A stretch of 64,000 bases of DNA from Terriglobia bacterium (GTDB taxonomy: Bacteria > Acidobacteriota > Terriglobia > Acidiferrales > UBA7541), in contig JAIQGG010000002.1 of NCBI GenBank assembly GCA_020072785.1, forward strand, positions 868,001 to 932,000. Direction: 5' to 3'. The translations under genes and the position numbers were made by a program. Every line of letters begins with the position of its first letter. The first letter of the stretch is position 1. This document shows, one piece after another, positions 63,426 to 64,000 of this stretch. The notes beneath the pieces were generated by a model. It had not been told where the DNA came from. It made no database searches and saw nothing but the letters and a program-made list of their open reading frames with translations.

Positions 63426-64000
63426 ATGGCGGAAATCCACACCATCGGGGTGGCCAACGGCGGCGGAGACGCGCCGGGGCTGAACGCGGTGATCCGCGGA
63501 GTGGTGAAGTCCGCGATCCGGCGCCATGGTTGGCGGGTGATCGGCATCTGTAACGGGTTCGACAGCCTGATCTGGCCGGAAGGGTGCATGCCCCTGACCT
63601 GGGACGCGGTGAGCGGCATCCTGCCGCGCGGCGGCACCATCCTGGGCACCACCAACCGCGGCAATCCCTTCGCCTACCGGCGCATCGAGAACGGCAAAGA
63701 GCGGGTCAGGGACTATTCGGAGGTGTGCCTGGAGAACGCGCGCCGTCTGGGACTGGATGCCATCGTGGTGATTGGCGGGGACGGCACACTGAGCATCGCG
63801 CGGGATTTTTTCCGCCGCGGCCTCCCGGTCGTAGGCGTGCCCAAGACCATCGACAACGACTTGTCGGCCACGGAGACCACCTTCGGCTTCGACACCGCGC
63901 TGCACGTGGCCACGGACGCGATCGACCGCCTGCACACCACCGCGGAGAGCCACCACCGCGTGATGTTCGTCGAGGTCATGGGCCGCGAGGCCGGCTGGAT
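63426..64000 (+). CDS. Phosphofructokinase with ATP-type signature (GGDGT), 3' end cut by window
   Basis: At least 191 residues visible. IGVANGGGDAPGLNAVIRGV at the start, VVIGGDGTLSIARDFF (Gly at the donor-selecting position), and GVPKTIDNDLSATETTFGFD. The second position is Lys (PKT), as in PPi enzymes and in mixed-type ATP enzymes, so the donor should be tested. VMFVEVMGREAGW is the fructose 6-phosphate site. GGAAGGAAG precedes ATG 63426. It runs off the window. Confidence 0.9.
   Translation, partial: MAEIHTIGVANGGGDAPGLNAVIRGVVKSAIRRHGWRVIGICNGFDSLIWPEGCMPLTWDAVSGILPRGGTILGTTNRGNPFAYRRIENGKERVRDYSEVCLENARRLGLDAIVVIGGDGTLSIARDFFRRGLPVVGVPKTIDNDLSATETTFGFDTALHVATDAIDRLHTTAESHHRVMFVEVMGREAGW

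Noticed and set aside
1-64000. CRISPR arrays, insertion sequences, phage genes or attachment sites
   Set aside because: No regularly spaced repeats with unique spacers, no transposase or integrase motifs were found; the only repeats are short hairpins and the 60-base duplication.

Overview
The window looks like chromosomal DNA of an acidobacterium (GC-rich, Gram-negative). The evidence is two copies of the VWFA-related domain typical of Acidobacteria (11009-13093), a TonB-dependent receptor with an N-terminal carboxypeptidase-like domain (53951-56173), GC-rich dispersed hairpins, and many exported proteins. It has no phage, transposon or CRISPR content. Both ends cut through genes.

Layout. 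1-5240 (minus): a two-gene unit for radical 2-hydroxyacyl-CoA dehydratase-type chemistry, a giant activase and a dehydratase-like partner. 5241-8672 (plus): a stress block of universal stress protein, flavin reductase-like protein, Hsp20 and nitroreductase, with two CRP/FNR-type palindromes. 8691-13093: an aromatic-rich exported protein and a tandem pair of vWA proteins. 13334-20571: two ABC-2 exporter systems, a NBD+permease pair and an HlyD + double-NBD + two-permease set. 20662-28219: mixed housekeeping (aminotransferase, PilZ, MsrB, tRNA-Gly, NTPase, thymidine kinase, GHMP kinase). 28347-31881: gap-pgk-tpiA-secG, followed by tRNA-Leu. 32250-36240: lipoprotein, orphan oxidase subunit III, DegT aminotransferase and a peroxiredoxin interrupted by one in-frame TGA. 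36332-44805: signalling (HD-GYP regulator, large hybrid kinase, membrane proteins, repeat peptide, LexA-like regulator, CBS protein). 44854-52498: metalloprotease, RsbU-type phosphatase with a DksA zinc finger, an MrfAB-type repair pair, and an MFS transporter. 52611-56693: DUF190-CrcB fluoride pair and a copper-linked cluster. 56811-64000: GT-C membrane protein, fused E1 alpha-beta dehydrogenase, PspC protein and two different phosphofructokinases, the second cut by the window end.

The most notable item is the peroxiredoxin at 35302-35874. A single TGA sits exactly where the peroxidatic cysteine belongs. Reading frame and homology continue past it, and a perfect 7-bp stem with a 5-nt loop lies 15 nt downstream, its loop 22 nt from the TGA, as in bacterial SECIS elements. 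It is best read as a selenoprotein that ordinary gene callers split into two fragments. A second recurrent feature is a 20-bp hairpin repeat (GTGACCGC/GCGGTCAC arms), found at six loci. It usually lies just upstream of start codons, once forms a stop codon, and once is translated in frame.

Central carbon metabolism is prominent: gap, pgk, tpiA, one PPi-type and one ATP-type phosphofructokinase signature, and a 2-oxoacid dehydrogenase E1.
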